The position numbers and the translations under genes were made by a program. The notes under the pieces are model-generated. The model did no database searches, was not told where the DNA came from, and worked only from the letters and a program-made list of their open reading frames with translations. Shown here in pieces: positions 26,587 to 36,415 of a stretch of DNA of 59,914 bases; the first letter of the stretch is position 1, and each line of letters begins with the position of its first letter. Source of the DNA: Sphaerotilus uruguayifluvii (GTDB lineage Bacteria; Pseudomonadota; Gammaproteobacteria; Burkholderiales; Burkholderiaceae_C). Location of the stretch: contig NZ_JABSNM010000003.1 of NCBI RefSeq assembly GCF_013294065.1, positions 229,459 to 289,372 on the forward strand, written 5' to 3'.

Positions 26587-28377
26587 GTGTCGCTGTCCTC
26601 TCTGTCCGATCTCCGTGCCGTGCTGCCCGCCTGGGCCGCGCGGCTCCATCCCTTTCATCCGCGGCTGCTCGACAGCCTGCGCGGCTACGAGCGCAGCCGC
26701 TTCCTGGCCGACCTCGGCGCCGGCGCCACGGTGGGCATCGTGGCGCTGCCGCTGGCGATGGCCTTCGCGATCGCCAGCGGCGTCAAGCCCGAGCAGGGTC
26801 TCTACACCGCCATCGTCGCCGGCTTCCTGATCTCGCTGCTGGGCGGATCGAGCGTGCAGATCGGCGGGCCGGCCGGCGCCTTCATCGTCATCGTCTACGG
26901 CATCATCGAGCGCCACGGCCTGGCCAACCTGCTGATCGCCACGATGCTCGCCGGCGTGCTGCTCTTCCTGATGGGACTGCTCAGGCTGGGCGGGCTGGTG
27001 CGCTACATCCCGGTGTCGATCGTCATCGGCTTCACCAACGGCATCGCGGTGCTGATCGCGCTGTCGCAGCTGCGCGACCTGTTCGGGCTGGACATCGCGA
27101 AGATGCCGGCCGACTTCTTCGCGCAGATCCGCACGCTGTGGCTGCACCGCGAGAGCTTCAATCCCTGGGCCTTCGCGCTGGGCGCGGGCTGCCTGGGCGG
27201 GCTCTTCGTCTGGGCGCGCCTGTTCAAGCCGGGCACGCCGCTGCCGCGCGAGCTGGTCGAGGGCCGCAGCGGGCGCGTCATCTCACGCGTGCCGGGACCC
27301 ATCGTCGCGCTGGTGACGCTGACGCTGCTGAGCCGGCTGCTGGAGCTGCCGGTGGCGACGATCGGCTCGCGCTTCGGCGGCATTCCGCAGTCGCTGCCGG
27401 CCTTCGATCCGCCCGACTTCGACTGGGCCACCGCCAAGCAGCTGCTGATGCCCACGCTGACCATCGCGCTGCTGGGCGCGATCGAGTCGCTGCTGTGCGC
27501 GCGCGTAGCCGACAACATGATCGACGCCCCCCGCCACGACCCCAACCAGGAGCTGATGGCGCAGGGCGTGGCCAACTTCGTCGCGCCCTTCCTCGGCGGC
27601 ATCCCGGCCACCGGCACGATCGCGCGCACCGTGACCAACGTGCGCGCCGGCGCCACCTCGCCGGTGGCGGGCATGCTGCACGCGCTCATCCTGCTGCTGA
27701 TCATGCTGGCGGCCGCGCCGCTGGCGCTGCATGTGCCGCTGGCGGTGCTGGCCGGCATCCTGCTGTTCGTCGCCTGGAACATGGGCGAGTGGCACGAGTT
27801 CGTGCGGCTGCGCCATTTCCGCCTGCCCTACCGCTCGGTGCTGCTGGGCACCTTCTTCCTGACGGTGGTCTTCGACCTGACGGTGGCGGTGGAGGTCGGG
27901 CTGCTGCTGGCCTGCGGCTTCTTCATCTGGCGCATGAGCCAGCTCTTCGCGATCGAGCGCCTGGCGCCGGCGCCGGAGATCGACACCACCACCTTCCAGG
28001 ACACGCTGCCCGGGGCGCCCGACGGCGTCGAGGTGCACAGCCTCTACGGCACGCTCTTCTTCGGCGCGATCGGCAAGGTCGAGGCGCTGCCCGAGCGGCT
28101 GCGCCCCGACACCCGGGTGCTGGTGCTGGAGATGCACCGGCTGATCTCGATCGACACCTCCGGCGTCGACGCGCTGGTGCAGCTGCACCGCCAGCTGCAG
28201 CGCCGCGGCGTGCGCCTGATCGTCGCGGCGCTCAACGCGCAGCCGCGCTCGCTGCTGGAGCGCTCGGGCTTCGTCGCGCTGCTGGGCCCGCACGGCCTGG
28301 CGCCGACGCTGGCCGCGGCGATGGCCGCCGCCGCGGTCATGCCGCCGGTGGCGCCTCCTCCTCGTCCGGCAGCGTGA
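26587..28377 (+). CDS. SulP-family anion permease with STAS domain
   Basis: A 596-residue membrane transporter of the SulP/SLC26 family. About 10-12 hydrophobic segments cover residues 40-450, beginning GATVGIVALPLAMAFAIASG, with conserved GLYTAIVAGF, GGPAGAFIVIVYGII and GGIPATGTIARTVTN. A C-terminal cytoplasmic STAS domain contains LISIDTSGVDALVQL. Substrates in the family include sulfate, bicarbonate and dicarboxylates; specificity cannot be deduced here. The start is taken as GTG 26587, 5 nt after GGAG; GTG 26581 is possible. Open sequence further upstream in frame is probably not translated. The 3' end overlaps the convergent CYTH gene by 41 bp. Confidence 0.92.
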   Translation: MSLSSLSDLRAVLPAWAARLHPFHPRLLDSLRGYERSRFLADLGAGATVGIVALPLAMAFAIASGVKPEQGLYTAIVAGFLISLLGGSSVQIGGPAGAFIVIVYGIIERHGLANLLIATMLAGVLLFLMGLLRLGGLVRYIPVSIVIGFTNGIAVLIALSQLRDLFGLDIAKMPADFFAQIRTLWLHRESFNPWAFALGAGCLGGLFVWARLFKPGTPLPRELVEGRSGRVISRVPGPIVALVTLTLLSRLLELPVATIGSRFGGIPQSLPAFDPPDFDWATAKQLLMPTLTIALLGAIESLLCARVADNMIDAPRHDPNQELMAQGVANFVAPFLGGIPATGTIARTVTNVRAGATSPVAGMLHALILLLIMLAAAPLALHVPLAVLAGILLFVAWNMGEWHEFVRLRHFRLPYRSVLLGTFFLTVVFDLTVAVEVGLLLACGFFIWRMSQLFAIERLAPAPEIDTTTFQDTLPGAPDGVEVHSLYGTLFFGAIGKVEALPERLRPDTRVLVLEMHRLISIDTSGVDALVQLHRQLQRRGVRLIVAALNAQPRSLLERSGFVALLGPHGLAPTLAAAMAAAAVMPPVAPPPRPAA

Positions 28378-29305
28378 AGCCGATCAGCGCCAGCCACAGG
28401 CGCTGCGTGTCGGCCAGGCGCCAGGCGCCGGGCTCGAAGGCCAGGCCGGCCAGCAGCGTGGCGGTGTCGGTCAGCCAGGCCTCGGCGCCGGCCTCGCGCA
28501 GCAGGCCGGCCAGCGCGCTCATGCCCTGCGCCAGCGCGACCTGGTGCGCCGGCGTGGCCTGCTCGTCGGCCACCTCGGCCGCCAGCGCCAGCACCGGGCG
28601 CAGCAGCGCCGCCACCCGCGCACCGAAGGGCGCGTCCTCGGCCGGCGCCACGAACTCCGGCATCGGCGCGACCATCAGGCCGCGCGCCAGCCGGTCGCCG
28701 CGCTCGGCCTTGCTGCGCACGTCCAGCCACAGCCCGAAGGCCTCGACCCACAGGTAGGACTGCGCCAGCAGCCCGTGCGCCGAGCCCTCCAGCAGCTCGA
28801 ACTCGATCTCGTGCACCGGCAGCGTCGCGCTGCCCGCCTCGATCGTGCCGATGTCCAGCGCCAGCTCGACGCGGGCGCCCTCGGCCTCGATCTCGCGGCT
28901 CAGGCGCTCGATGTCGGTGGAGAACTGCAGCGCCAGATCGGCCTCGCCCAGGCCGCGGCCGGCCAGCAGCGCCGCCAGCGCGATGCCGGCGGGCGTGCCG
29001 GCGTGGCGCCCGAGCGACAGGGCCGGCACCGCATCGGCGCCGGCGCGCGGCGGCAGGTCGACCGGCGCGTTGTGCTCGAGCCGGCGCATCATGCCGTCGC
29101 CGCGGCCCTTGAGCGTCTGCACCCAGCCCTCGTCCTCGCGGCGCAGCCGCAGCGCGAAGGCCGCGCCGGCCAGGTCGCGCGCCGCGGTGTCGAAGTAGCG
29201 CGCCTGCAGCCGCACCGCCCTCACCGCGCCGTCCTCGCCGACGGTGCTCGCCAGCGCGTCGCGCCCGCGCGGCGGAATCTGGAACTTCAGCTCGATCTCT
29301 TGCAT
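28337..29305 (-). CDS. CYTH-domain protein with reduced CHAD-like C-terminus
   Basis: A 322-residue protein. The CYTH triphosphate tunnel signature EIELKF starts the protein (MQEIELKFQI), and matching acidic and basic strand residues follow (LRLRREDEGWVQTLKG, ARVELALDIGTI, HEIEFELLEG). CYTH enzymes bind or hydrolyse triphosphates such as inorganic triphosphate or polyphosphate. The C-terminal 110 residues are helical and resemble a shortened CHAD domain, which would bind polyphosphate, but the typical histidines are mostly absent, so CHAD is tentative. Several starts are possible (29305, 29314 and TTG 29323); 29305 puts the CYTH motif at the N-terminus. Confidence 0.88.
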   Translation of the reverse strand: MQEIELKFQIPPRGRDALASTVGEDGAVRAVRLQARYFDTAARDLAGAAFALRLRREDEGWVQTLKGRGDGMMRRLEHNAPVDLPPRAGADAVPALSLGRHAGTPAGIALAALLAGRGLGEADLALQFSTDIERLSREIEAEGARVELALDIGTIEAGSATLPVHEIEFELLEGSAHGLLAQSYLWVEAFGLWLDVRSKAERGDRLARGLMVAPMPEFVAPAEDAPFGARVAALLRPVLALAAEVADEQATPAHQVALAQGMSALAGLLREAGAEAWLTDTATLLAGLAFEPGAWRLADTQRLWLALIGFTLPDEEEAPPAA

Positions 29306-29386
29306 GGATGGCATGAGTGACAAGGATGGTTTGTAGAATCGGGGGCTACTCTAACCCTTCGTCCACCCCTTCACTTCACCGCCGCC

Positions 29387-29587
29387 ATGCCGCTCTTCTG
29401 GAAGCCCTATCAGTCCGACGCCACCCAGTTCATCGAGAGCCTGAAGAAGAAGGATCCGCAGCTCGAGCAGCGCCAGCGCGAAGGCCGCGCGCTGCTGTGG
29501 GACCGCGAGCAGGACCGCGACGCCCAGGCCGGCTTCAACGACGCCCGCGTGGCCCAGCAGGCCTACGTCTACCAGACCAAGGCCTGA
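29387..29587 (+). CDS. DUF3460 family protein
   Basis: A 66-residue protein beginning MPLFWKPYQSDATQFIESLK, matching DUF3460, a small family of Burkholderiales usually found next to scpA. It is charged and probably helical, with no signal peptide. Its stop TGA shares a base with the scpA ATG (TGATG), indicating coupled translation. Function is unknown; the conserved neighbourhood suggests a link with chromosome segregation. A TAGAAT -10-like element is at 29334-29339. Confidence 0.9.
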   Translation: MPLFWKPYQSDATQFIESLKKKDPQLEQRQREGRALLWDREQDRDAQAGFNDARVAQQAYVYQTKA

Positions 29588-30441
29588 TGAGCGCTCCAGC
29601 CGTTGCCGGCGAGGCCGCCGGTGACGGCCACGGCAGCGCCGCCCCCGACAGCGCCGGCGCGCCCGCGGCGCGCGCACTGCTCTACGGCGAGCCGCTGCTC
29701 GACCTGCCGCAGGACCTCTACATCCCGCCGGAGGCGCTGGAGGTCTTCCTCGAGGCCTTCCAGGGCCCGCTGGACCTGCTGCTCTACCTGATCCGGCGCC
29801 AGAACTTCAACATCCTCGACATCCCGCTGGCCGAGGTCACCCGGCAGTACCTGGGCTATGTCGAGCAGATCCGCCGCAGCAACCTCGAACTCGCCGCCGA
29901 CTATCTGGTGATGGCGGCGATGCTCATCGAGATCAAGTCGCGGCTGCTGCTGCCCGTGCGCGTCAGCGAGGACGGCGGCGAGCCCGAGGATCCGCGCGCC
30001 GAGCTGGTGCGCCGGCTGCTGGAGTACGAGCGCATCAAGCTCGGCGCGATGCAGATCGACGAGCTGCCGCTGCGCGGGCGCGACTTCCTGGTCGCGCAGG
30101 TCCACATCGAGCAGAGCACGCCGGTGCGCTTTCCCGATGTCCATGCCGACGACCTGCGCGCGGCCTGGGCCGACATCGTGCGCCGCGCCAGGCTGACCCA
30201 GCACCACCGCATCAGCCGCGAGCAGCTCTCGGTGCGCGAGCACATGACGCTGGTGCTGCGCCGGCTGCAGGGCCGGCGCTTCGTCGAGTTCCACGAGCTG
30301 TTCGAGATCGAGCGCGGCCTGCCGGTGCTGGTGGTCACCTTTGTCGCGATGCTGGAGCTCGCGCGCGAGCGCCTGCTCGAGATCACCCAGGCCGAGGCCT
30401 TCGCGCCGATCTACGTGCGGCTGAGCTGGCAGCCGGCCTGA
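29587..30441 (+). CDS. scpA: Segregation and condensation protein A
   Basis: A 284-residue kleisin subunit of the SMC-ScpAB condensin, which helps compact and segregate the chromosome. The ScpA core is clear: FEAFQGPLDLLLYLIRRQNF, ILDIPLAEVTRQYL and YLVMAAMLIEIKSRLLLP, and a C-terminal winged helix (LVVTFVAMLELARERLLEI). The first 50 residues are Ala/Gly-rich and variable. It overlaps the DUF3460 gene by one base. No panC or scpB gene follows in this window, unlike many relatives where panC is next. Confidence 0.95.
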   Translation: MSAPAVAGEAAGDGHGSAAPDSAGAPAARALLYGEPLLDLPQDLYIPPEALEVFLEAFQGPLDLLLYLIRRQNFNILDIPLAEVTRQYLGYVEQIRRSNLELAADYLVMAAMLIEIKSRLLLPVRVSEDGGEPEDPRAELVRRLLEYERIKLGAMQIDELPLRGRDFLVAQVHIEQSTPVRFPDVHADDLRAAWADIVRRARLTQHHRISREQLSVREHMTLVLRRLQGRRFVEFHELFEIERGLPVLVVTFVAMLELARERLLEITQAEAFAPIYVRLSWQPA

Positions 30442-30448
30442 CGCCCTG

Positions 30449-31342
30449 ATGCGCCCTGCCCGCCCCCCCATGTCGTGCCTGGCGGCCCTGCTGCTGGCCG
30501 GCCTGCTGGCGGCGGGACCGGCACGACCGGCCGTCGCGGAGCATGCGCCCGCGGCCGCGCCCGGCGCGCGCGAGTCCGTTCGCCGTCAGGCGCACCGGCC
30601 GCCGGGCCGGCGCCCGCCCGCCAGGCGGCTGCAGCGCGCGCCGTCGGCACCGCGGCCCGCCGCCGAGCCGCTCGTTCCGCTGATCCGGCCGATGCCGATG
30701 CCTTTGGCGACCGGGACCGGGGCCGACGCTCCGGCGGCGATCGAGGCCCCGCGCCCGCTGCTGCCGCCTGACGAAGGCTGGATGCCCTCGGGGCGACCGC
30801 TGCTGCAGTGGAGCGCCCCCGAAGGCGCCGACCGCTTCCGGCTGCAGCTCGCGCGGGCGCCGGATCTGTCCGGCCTGCCGGCCTTCTCGGCGCAGACGCT
30901 GATCGAGCAGGTCGATGTCGAGCGGCCGCAGTGGCAGTCGCCGCCGCTGCCGCCCGGCCGCTACCAGTGGCGCATCGCCGCGCTGGCCTGCACGGCCGAC
31001 CTCTGCCGGGAGACCGGCGACTTCGGCCCGAGCCGCACGCTCAACGTTCCCTGGCCGCTGCCCGAGCTGCTCGAGCCGAGCCTGGCCGCGAACGGACGGC
31101 TGCGGCTGCAGTGGACCGGCGTCGAGCCCGAGGCGCTGGTGCAGCTGCAGATCGCCGCCGACGAGGATTTCCTCGAGGTGCTGCTCGACGAGCCGCGCGC
31201 CGGCGACCGGGTCGAGCTGCCGCCCCCGCCGCCGACGCTGCGAGGGCCGCTGCACCTGCGCATCCGGCCGCTGCCGCCCGGCGGAGGCCACGGCCCCTGG
31301 TCGAGCCCGAGGTCGCTGGCGCCGACGGCCAGGGCGCGCTGA
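30449..31342 (+). CDS. Exported FecR-like/fibronectin III-like protein
   Basis: A 297-residue protein of unknown function. A signal peptide (MSCLAALLLAGLLAAGPARPAVA) is followed by an Arg/Pro-rich linker of about 60 residues. Two similar beta-type units then appear, with RPLLQWSAPEGADRFRLQLA and GRLRLQWTGVEPEALVQLQI, plus PGRYQWRIAAL. The pattern resembles the C-terminal fibronectin-like repeats of FecR/LysM-type surface proteins, but the N-terminal FecR domain is missing. It starts 7 bp after the scpA stop, so it may be co-transcribed. The low-complexity linker makes the exact start (30449 or 30470) uncertain. Confidence 0.7.
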   Translation: MRPARPPMSCLAALLLAGLLAAGPARPAVAEHAPAAAPGARESVRRQAHRPPGRRPPARRLQRAPSAPRPAAEPLVPLIRPMPMPLATGTGADAPAAIEAPRPLLPPDEGWMPSGRPLLQWSAPEGADRFRLQLARAPDLSGLPAFSAQTLIEQVDVERPQWQSPPLPPGRYQWRIAALACTADLCRETGDFGPSRTLNVPWPLPELLEPSLAANGRLRLQWTGVEPEALVQLQIAADEDFLEVLLDEPRAGDRVELPPPPPTLRGPLHLRIRPLPPGGGHGPWSSPRSLAPTARAR

Positions 31343-31346
31343 GCGG

Positions 31347-31382
31347 AGCCGGACGGCGCGGCCCGGCCCGGCCGCGCCGGCT
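31347..31382. terminator. GC hairpin between the FecR-like gene and guaC
   Basis: GGCGCGGC (31355-31362) and GCCGCGCC (31371-31378) form a perfect 8-bp stem, extended on the outside by AGCC (31347-31350) pairing with GGCT (31379-31382). It fills the 39-bp gap between two convergent genes, so it is a good bidirectional terminator candidate. Confidence 0.6.
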
Positions 31383-32359
31383 CACATCAGCAGATGCTCG
31401 CCGGCGTTGTCGCCGCCCAGGATCACGTAGTTGACGCGGCGGATGTCGGCCAGCCGGGTGCCGCCGGCGTACGAGATCGAGCTCTGCAGGTCCTCCTGCA
31501 TCTCGCGCAGCGTGTCGGCGACACGGCCCTTGACCGGCTCCAGGATGCGCTTGCCCTCGACATGGCGGTACTCGCCCTTGTTGAAGTCGCTGGCCGAGCC
31601 GTAGTACTCCTTGAAGAGCCGGCCGTCGACCTCGACCGTCTTGCCCGGCGACTCCTCGTGGCCGGCGAAGAGCGAGCCGATCATCACCATGGCCGCACCG
31701 AAGCGCACGCTCTTTGCGATGTCGCCGTGGTGGCGGATGCCGCCGTCGGCGATGATCGGCTTGGTCGCCACGCGCGCGCACCACTTCAGCGCCGAGAGCT
31801 GCCAGCCGCCGGTGCCGAAGCCGGTCTTCAGCCGGGTGATGCAGACCTTGCCCGGGCCGATGCCGACCTTGGTGGCGTCGGCGCCCCAGTTCTCCAGGTC
31901 GATCACCGCCTCGGGCGTGCCGACGTTGCCGGCGATGACGAAGGTCTGCGGCAGCCGCGCCTTGATGTGCTCGATGGTGCGGCGCACCGACTCGGCGTGG
32001 CCGTGCGCGATGTCGATGGTGATGTAGTCGGCGCCCAGGCCCTCGGCGGCGAGGCGGTCGATCACCGCGAAGTCGTGCGGCTTCACGCCCGAGCTGATCG
32101 ACACGAACAGGCCCTGCTCGCGCATGCGCCGCGCGAAGGCGACCGCATCGAGGTCGAAGCGGTGCATGACGTAGAAGTAGCCGTTCGCCGCCAGCCAGGC
32201 GGCCAGCGGCTCGTCGAGCACGGTCTTCATGTTGGCCGGCACGACCGGCAGGTGGAAGCGGCGGCCGCCGAAGACGACGGAGGTGTCGCACTCGCTGCGG
32301 CTGTCCACGCGGCACTGGCGCGGCAGCAGCAGCACGTTGTCGTAGTCGAAGATGTCCAT
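31382..32359 (-). CDS. guaC: GMP reductase
   Basis: A 325-residue IMPDH/GMPR-family TIM barrel with no CBS domains. It is shorter than IMP dehydrogenase and matches GuaC, which converts GMP to IMP with NADPH. Signature segments are [19 protein letters not shown], the active-site Cys in [17 protein letters not shown], and [16 protein letters not shown] and [19 protein letters not shown] 32359 gives the usual N-terminus [14 protein letters not shown] longer open frame upstream to 32794 is not supported. TAGAAT on this strand (32508-32513) lies about 150 bp upstream, so a long leader is possible. Confidence 0.93.
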   Translation of the reverse strand: MDIFDYDNVLLLPRQCRVDSRSECDTSVVFGGRRFHLPVVPANMKTVLDEPLAAWLAANGYFYVMHRFDLDAVAFARRMREQGLFVSISSGVKPHDFAVIDRLAAEGLGADYITIDIAHGHAESVRRTIEHIKARLPQTFVIAGNVGTPEAVIDLENWGADATKVGIGPGKVCITRLKTGFGTGGWQLSALKWCARVATKPIIADGGIRHHGDIAKSVRFGAAMVMIGSLFAGHEESPGKTVEVDGRLFKEYYGSASDFNKGEYRHVEGKRILEPVKGRVADTLREMQEDLQSSISYAGGTRLADIRRVNYVILGGDNAGEHLLM

Positions 32360-32666
32360 GACGGGAAAGGCTCTCGGAGTCGGTGGGGTGCGGCGACGTG
32401 AACGCAGTGCCGCCGCAGGACTGCGAGCGCTTGACCTGGGGACCGGTCGGAGGCGGCTGGGGAAGCCGCCGGCACCGGGCCGCAGAATTTGGGCCCGATG
32501 AACGATTCTACGCGGGGTCGTGACATCCTCGGCACCACGAAGGGGCATTCCCGCCACGCCCCGATGGACAGAAAAGCGCCGGAATTTTCCACTTCCTCTT
32601 CGCTTCAAGCGCGCGATTTTCCGGATTTTCCGGATCGATCCCCAGACTCCAGGAAGGAAGTGACCG
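32360..32666. other. 307-bp divergent intergenic region between guaC and the caspase gene
   Basis: No gene is seen. The half toward guaC has a TAGAAT-type -10 on the minus strand (32508-32513). The half toward the caspase gene is AT-richer than its surroundings and has a direct repeat GATTTTCCG/GATTTTCCG at 32615-32632, about 35 bp before the caspase start. A strong Shine-Dalgarno (AGGAAGGAAGTGA) precedes ATG 32667. Confidence 0.6.
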
Positions 32667-33644
32667 ATGAGTGCCCCTGCTCCCACCCCGGCCCCGAAGA
32701 AGACCTCCAGCGCCGGCGCCAGCCCCCGCGCCACCCCCGCGGCGGCGCCGGCCGCGGCCCGGCGCACCGCGCTGTCGCTGCACATCGGCCTCAATGCCGT
32801 CAGCCCGGCCAGCTATGCGGGCTGGAGCGGCGAGCTCGCCGCCTGCGAGGCCGACGCGAACGACATGAAGGCGATCGCGGTGTCGAAGGGCCTGCGGCCG
32901 ACCGTGCTGCTGACGGCGCAGGCCACCCGCGCGGCGGTGCTGGCAGCGCTGCGCTCGGCGGCCAAGGCGCTGAAGTCGGGCGACTTCTTCCTGCTGACCT
33001 ACTCCGGCCACGGCGGCCAGGTGCCCGACACCAGCGGCGACGAGCCCGACCGCCAGGACGAGACCTGGTGCCTGTGGGACGGCCAGCTGATCGACGACGA
33101 GCTCTACCTCGAGCTGAGCCGCTTCGCCGCCGGCGTGCGCGTGCTGGTGCTGTCCGACAGCTGCCACAGCGGCAGCGTCACCCGCGAGATGCCGCCGCCG
33201 GCGCCGCCGGCAGGCCTGCCGCGCCCGCGCCTGATGCCGCCGCAGATCGCGCAGAAGACCTACCGCGACCACCGCGACTTCTACGACCGGCTGCAGAAGG
33301 AGGTCGCCGCCGAGGCGGCCCGGGCCGGCGGCGTCGTCGAGCCGGACGCCGCGCTGGCGCAGGTGCGCGTCGACAGCCCGCGCCTGACCGGCGTCGTGAC
33401 CGGCTTCGCGCCGTCGGTCATCCTGATCTCTGGCTGCCAGGACAACCAGACCTCGATGGACGGCGAGTTCAACGGCGCCTTCACCGGCCGGCTGCTGCAG
33501 GTCTGGAACCGCGGCAGCTTCGGCGGCAACTACACCCAGTTCCGCAACGTCATCGTCGCCGGCATGGCGCCGACGCAGACGCCCAACCTGTTCGTGCTCG
33601 GCCCCTGCACGAGCTTCCTGGCGCAGAAGCCCTTCACGGTGTGA
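32667..33644 (+). CDS. Caspase-family (metacaspase-like, C14) peptidase
   Basis: A 325-residue cytoplasmic protein. A 33-residue Ala/Pro-rich tail precedes a p20-like caspase domain ([12 protein letters not shown]). The catalytic dyad is intact: His115 in [10 protein letters not shown] and Cys166 in [10 protein letters not shown]. The acidic segment [15 protein letters not shown] between them is typical of type I metacaspases, which cut after Arg or Lys. There is no signal peptide. ATG 32667 has a strong ribosome binding site. Its last codon overlaps the GTG start of the CHAT gene, so both are coupled. Such pairs have been proposed in cell-death or defence settings; substrate and trigger here are unknown. 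Confidence 0.9.
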   Translation: MSAPAPTPAPKKTSSAGASPRATPAAAPAAARRTALSLHIGLNAVSPASYAGWSGELAACEADANDMKAIAVSKGLRPTVLLTAQATRAAVLAALRSAAKALKSGDFFLLTYSGHGGQVPDTSGDEPDRQDETWCLWDGQLIDDELYLELSRFAAGVRVLVLSDSCHSGSVTREMPPPAPPAGLPRPRLMPPQIAQKTYRDHRDFYDRLQKEVAAEAARAGGVVEPDAALAQVRVDSPRLTGVVTGFAPSVILISGCQDNQTSMDGEFNGAFTGRLLQVWNRGSFGGNYTQFRNVIVAGMAPTQTPNLFVLGPCTSFLAQKPFTV

Positions 33645-36415
33645 GCCCGCGGCTGCAGGTGCGGGTCTGCGCCGGCGACCTGCGCGATGCCGGCGTGCCG
33701 CTGCTGGTCGGGCACTACGAGCATGACCCGATCGCCGGGCCGCAGGCGCTGATCGACCGCGAGCTGCTCGGCGGCGCGCTGGGCGAGCGCCACCGGCTCG
33801 GGCTGTACGCCGGCGCGCTGGGCAGCGCCACCGTCGTGCTGCCGCCGCCGCGTCCGGGGGCCGGGCTGCAGGGCGCGGTCGTCACCGGCCTGGGCCCGTA
33901 TGACGGCACGCTGGGCGCGCGCGAGCTGACCGAGGCGGTGCGCACCGGCGCGCTGCGCCTGCTGCTGCAGGTGCGCGACCAGTTCGGACCGGGCGAGCGC
34001 GCGCTGGCGCTGGGCTCGCTGCTGATCGGCTACAACTCCTCGGCGACGCTGAGCCTGGAGACAGTGGTCGAGGCGCTGGTTCGCGGCGTGATCGAGGCCG
34101 GCCGGCGCTTCGCCGAGGTGGCCGGCCCGGCGATCCGCATCGAGCGGCTCGACCTGATCGAGCTGCACACCGACATCGCGCTGTCGGCCGCGCGGGTGCT
34201 GCAGCGGCTCGAGACGGCGCTGCGGACCGCCGCCTGGCGCGAGGGCCTGCGGCTGGACTGCGCCGCCACGCTGGTCGAGGGCGAGGGCCGCCGCCCGCGC
34301 CTGGGCGAGGCGCGCGGCGCGAGCTACTGGCCGCGCCTGCTCGTCGGCCTCGAGGGCGGCCAGCTGCACTTCCTGCACCTGGGCGCCCGCGCCCGCGCCG
34401 AGGCGCGGGGCCAACCGCTGCAGCCCGGCCTGCTCGGCGCGCTGCTGCAGCCCGGCGGCGGCCGGGACGACGATCTCGGCCGGATGCTCTTCCACCTGCT
34501 GGTGCCGCCGGAAATGCGCGACGTGGCGCGCCAGCTCGGCCAGATGGTGCTGGTGGTCGATGCGCGCAGCGCGGCCATTCCCTGGGAAATGCTGCTCGCC
34601 GACGAGGACGGCGGCTGCCGCGGCGCGCCGGCGGACCGGCCGGCCCGGCCGCCCGCGCTCGCGCTGGAGGCGCCGCTGGTGCGCCAGCTCGCCGGCGAGG
34701 TCTGGCGCCGCCAGGTGCGGCGCAGCGCCGGGCGCGCCGCGCTGGTCGTCGGCAACCCGCGGCATGACCGCGCCGACCTGCCGGACCTGCCCGGGGCCGA
34801 GCAGGAGGCCGTCGAGATCGAGCAGGTGCTGCAGCGCTGCGACCACGAGCCGGTGCGGCTGAGCGGCGCCGACGCCAGCGCCGACCGGGTGCTGCGCCAG
34901 CTCTACCGCCAGCCGCTGCGCCTCGTGCACCTGAGCGCGCACGGCGTCGTCGATGAGCCGCAGCCCGACGGCTCGCGGCGCACCGGCGTCGTGCTCTCCG
35001 GCGGGCTGGTGCTGACGGCCGTCGAGCTGGCGGCGATGGACCCGGTGCCGGAGCTGGTCTTCCTGAACTGCTGCCACCTGGGCCGCATCGACGCGCCGGC
35101 GCCGCCGGGCGTGACGCCGCCCGGCCTGGCCGCCAGCCTGGCACAGGCGCTGATCGGCATCGGCGTGCGCTGCGTCATCGCCGCCGGCTGGGCGGTCGAC
35201 GACGAGGGCGCACGCTGCTTCGGCCGCACCTTCTACGAGGCGCTGCTGGGCGAAGGCCGGGCCTTCGGCGAGGCGGTCTTCGCCGCGCGCCGGGCCACCT
35301 GGGAGGCCGGCCAGGGCCGGGACGCGACCTGGGGCGCCTTCCAGGCCTATGGCGATCCGGCCTGGCGGGCCGGCCGGACGGCCGCCGAGCCACGCAGCGC
35401 CTGTGCCGGCGCCACGGAGCCGCAGCTGCTGGGCACCGACGAGCTGATCGAGGCGCTGCGCGACCTGCGCCGCGGCGCCGGCCGGGACCCGGGCGATCCG
35501 GACGGCGAGCGGCCGCGCGCCGCGCTGCAGGCGCTGGTCGATCAGGTGCCGCCGGACTGGCTGGAGCGGGCGACGGTGCAGGCCGAGCTCGGCCGCACCT
35601 GGGCCGAGCTCGGTCAGGCCGCGCCGGCGGTGGCGCTGCTGCGCCGTGCGCTGGCCTGTCGCGGCGCGACGCTGCCGCTGCAGGGCGTCGAGCAGCTGGC
35701 CGGCGCCGAGCTGATGCTGGCACGCCGCGACGACGACCTCGCGCTGGCCCGCACCGCGCTGCGCCGGCTGCAGCGGCTGGCGCTGCTGCGGCGCGAGCGC
35801 GGCGAGCCGGCCGGCGCCGAGCAGGCGCTGGCCGCGGCACGGCTGGGCGTGGCGGCGCTGCAGGCGCGTGCGCTGCTCGCGTCGCCCCCTGGCGCCGCGC
35901 AGGCTGCGGCGCTGCGCCGGCTGCAGGCTTCACTCGACCAGGGCGCCGCGCTGCTGGCCGGCGACGAGGCGCTGACCGAGCGCATCACGCTGGCCGCGCT
36001 GCGCGCGCCGCAGACGCCGCCGCAGGCCGCCACCTGGCGCCGGCAGCTGCAGGCAGCGCGGCGGGCCGGCCGCCCGGCAGGCGCACCGGTCGATCCGCTG
36101 CGGGAGCCGCGGGCCCGGCTGGCCGAGTGGCTGCTGCAGCCGCATCCGGCGCCGACCGGCCGCGGCGCGCCGGCCCGGCCGATCGAGACGCTGCAGGCGC
36201 TCTGGCATCAGGCGCTGACGCAGCGCGCGCTGTCGCTGGCGCAGCACGCCGACGCGCTGGCCCGGCTCGAGGACCTGGTCTGGATCGCCCGCGCGCTGGC
36301 GCTGCCGGCAGACGCCGGCGACCGCCCCCGCGCACTGGCGCGCGAGCTCGGGCAGCTGCAGGGGATGCTGAAGGCGACGACGCAGGCTTCGGAGGCGCCG
36401 GGCGCGCCCGCCTGA
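33641..36415 (+). CDS. CHAT-domain protease-like protein
   Basis: A 924-residue protein that starts with GTG inside the caspase stop (GTGTGA, 33639-33644). The first 350 residues form an unassigned domain ([20 protein letters not shown] onward). The CHAT caspase-like domain spans about residues 300-590, with [11 protein letters not shown], catalytic His434 in LVHLSAHG and Cys478 in [10 protein letters not shown]; Cys477 is adjacent. The last 300 residues are helical and Ala/Arg/Leu-rich, possibly degenerate TPR-like. CHAT proteases often act with TPR or caspase-like partners, as in gasdermin-cleaving and Craspase systems. The gene ends directly against the convergent HhH gene, with no spacer. 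Confidence 0.9.
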   Translation: MSPRLQVRVCAGDLRDAGVPLLVGHYEHDPIAGPQALIDRELLGGALGERHRLGLYAGALGSATVVLPPPRPGAGLQGAVVTGLGPYDGTLGARELTEAVRTGALRLLLQVRDQFGPGERALALGSLLIGYNSSATLSLETVVEALVRGVIEAGRRFAEVAGPAIRIERLDLIELHTDIALSAARVLQRLETALRTAAWREGLRLDCAATLVEGEGRRPRLGEARGASYWPRLLVGLEGGQLHFLHLGARARAEARGQPLQPGLLGALLQPGGGRDDDLGRMLFHLLVPPEMRDVARQLGQMVLVVDARSAAIPWEMLLADEDGGCRGAPADRPARPPALALEAPLVRQLAGEVWRRQVRRSAGRAALVVGNPRHDRADLPDLPGAEQEAVEIEQVLQRCDHEPVRLSGADASADRVLRQLYRQPLRLVHLSAHGVVDEPQPDGSRRTGVVLSGGLVLTAVELAAMDPVPELVFLNCCHLGRIDAPAPPGVTPPGLAASLAQALIGIGVRCVIAAGWAVDDEGARCFGRTFYEALLGEGRAFGEAVFAARRATWEAGQGRDATWGAFQAYGDPAWRAGRTAAEPRSACAGATEPQLLGTDELIEALRDLRRGAGRDPGDPDGERPRAALQALVDQVPPDWLERATVQAELGRTWAELGQAAPAVALLRRALACRGATLPLQGVEQLAGAELMLARRDDDLALARTALRRLQRLALLRRERGEPAGAEQALAAARLGVAALQARALLASPPGAAQAAALRRLQASLDQGAALLAGDEALTERITLAALRAPQTPPQAATWRRQLQAARRAGRPAGAPVDPLREPRARLAEWLLQPHPAPTGRGAPARPIETLQALWHQALTQRALSLAQHADALARLEDLVWIARALALPADAGDRPRALARELGQLQGMLKATTQASEAPGAPA

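Noticed and set aside
29305-29323. Earlier starts for the CYTH gene (29314, TTG 29323)
   Set aside because: They add non-conserved residues before the EIELKF motif and have no clear ribosome binding site.
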